Shown here: one piece after another, positions 62,854-64,000 of the stretch
Numbering within the stretch: position 1 is the stretch's first letter
How the letters are laid out: each line of letters opens with the position of its first letter
Assembly (NCBI GenBank): GCA_018136815.1
Contig: CM030942.1
Location: forward strand, 2,131,171-2,195,170
DNA length: 64,000 nucleotides
Direction: 5' to 3'
From: Isochrysis galbana
Taxonomy: Eukaryota; Haptophyta; Isochrysidales; Isochrysidaceae
The notes under the pieces: model-generated
The model's input: only the letters and a program-made list of their open reading frames with translations
Told to the model about the DNA's origin: nothing
Database searches by the model: none
Program-made: the position numbers and the translations under genes

Positions 62854-64000
62854 TGGCGAAATTTTACCGATGTGCGCTTTCACGAGAGGACCGGTGGAGC
62901 TGCCACCCTCCCAGCTTTTGCACACCATCGACACTTGAGCCGCCTTTACGCAACCGCAGCCGTAAGAACGGCATGGCCGTCCACGGAGCTTGACAAGATG
63001 TGCTCTGCGAGGCTGACAGAACATTCATCTCCGGAAGGTGGCGGCTCGAGCTATGCCAGTCATCATCTGCTCAAGGCAAAAGCTGCTCGAGGAAAGTATC
63101 CGCGGAGCTTGTGGGCAGCGACCGTAGAGGTCTCTGCTGGAGATGGCACCTGTGCTTTAGATCTTCCGGCCTCAATCGTGGTAACTGTCGCGGCGAGCCG
63201 TAGGCCATCATACGTGAGGGTGTAATCTAATGTTGTTTGTGTGGGTGTCATCCTGGACTGTGTCGCCGCCTCATCCTTCGCTGTGCTGCCTGCCGCCCAT
63301 CCTTTGACCGGATTGAGACAAGTTGATGATTGCGACGAGGCGTTTTGTGCATGCGATAGACGAGGGCTCCCCGTAGGCGGAGGAATCATACGATCCTGAA
63401 AGGAAGGGGTGCCCGCCATCCGTCATCCGCTCCATAGAGGCTCGCCGCACTACATGATAGTGCATCACGCTAGCATCGTGCGATCGGGAGCGGGCGAATG
63501 GTTGACCGAGCCGCGTCTTGCGATGTTCTTCGTTGTGTCAATGGATTTCTGATCGTTGCGTCAATGGATGAGGAACATTGCATTGCGCTGTTGTGCACAT
63601 GCGCACGGCAATCGTTCCTTTCACGCTGTGAGTGCCTTGTGTGCGATGTCATGACTGCCCGCGTGCAGAGGTGCAGGATGAGTGCACGTGTGAAGAGTGC
63701 ATGTACTACTGCTGCCGCTTTCAGCGCGCGAGCGTGGTGTGCCGGAACTGCGTGCAATGAGCAAGGCGGCACCACTGCTCCATGCGTTGCACAGCACACA
63801 GGTAGGGCGGTCAAACAGGGGCTTTTCAACTATTAGTAAGGGTTGGGCGTTGGGCTGCATTTGGGACCGTGGCGCGATGCCCAAAAAAAAACTCAGGGGG
63901 GGGGCACCTGCCGCCAAGAAAATCTTCGCCAAGAAATGGTGCGTGCGATTCGCCCCCCCTCTCCCCCCCTCCGCCGCGCGCGCTCACGCTCTATCCGTAA
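62854..64000. other. no confident gene
   Basis: Downstream of the Rab5-like gene. Several open frames (62872-63225, 63498-63836) have no recognisable features. The gtagggcggtcaaaca motif near 63807 is shared with 20.08 kb. The last 150 bases include A and G runs and a CGCGCGCG run near the window end. Confidence 0.4.

Noticed and set aside
1-64000. tRNA and rRNA genes
   Set aside because: Scanned by eye for GGTTCGA/GGTTCAA-type B boxes with matching arms and for rRNA core motifs; none convincing.

Overview
The window looks like nuclear DNA of a unicellular, flagellated eukaryote, most likely an alga. Genes are split by short GT-AG introns (about 40-260 bp, many donors reading GTGCG or GTGAG). 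An outer-arm dynein intermediate chain implies a motile flagellum. Several genes fit an algal or protist genome: a stand-alone glutamate 5-kinase with a PUA domain, an algal/bacterial-type SelU, and a phosphoglycerate mutase with a signal-peptide-like N-terminus. A haptophyte or related secondary-plastid lineage is my guess, not a proof. No tRNA, rRNA or CRISPR array was found.

Genes I can reconstruct well are: a GMC-family FAD oxidoreductase (3.8-6.5 kb, +), DNA2 helicase-nuclease (10.1-14.9 kb, +), glutamate 5-kinase (16.5-18.2 kb, -), an armadillo-type protein (23.7-25.3 kb, -), SelU/MnmH tRNA 2-selenouridine synthase (26.0-27.5 kb, +), an OTU cysteine protease (30.6-31.8 kb, +), an atypical SDR (32.7-33.7 kb, -), a SAP-domain protein (36.4-37.1 kb, +), a WW/RS-repeat protein (42.8-45.3 kb, -), a double-domain phosphoglycerate mutase (47.9-50.2 kb, -), a long coiled-coil protein (55.0-56.6 kb, +), outer-arm dynein IC2 (57.9-60.3 kb, -) and a Rab5-like GTPase (62.0-62.9 kb, +). 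They do not form a pathway; they are ordinary housekeeping genes separated by mobile DNA.

The mobile DNA is the striking part. There are two LINE families, including two internally deleted mini-LINEs with intact target-site duplications (7.1-9.0 and 35.1-36.1 kb), a long RT-bearing copy (37.8-40.5 kb), a 3' fragment (34.4-34.8 kb) and a 45-bp insertion (28.25 kb). A GC-rich non-autonomous retroposon (called family A here) has seven copies, one of them complete with an 18-bp duplication. A relative (family B) shares its head and core but ends in a LINE-like tail instead of (TTA)n. DNA transposons include two TTAA-flanked piggyBac-like elements, two TA-flanked MITEs and a hAT transposase fragment. 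Two virus-like LTR-element fossils (a gag-like ORF and a chromodomain integrase tail) are also present.

The modular head/core plus exchangeable tail of families A and B, and the mini-LINEs carrying the matching type of tail, are the best candidates for something undescribed.
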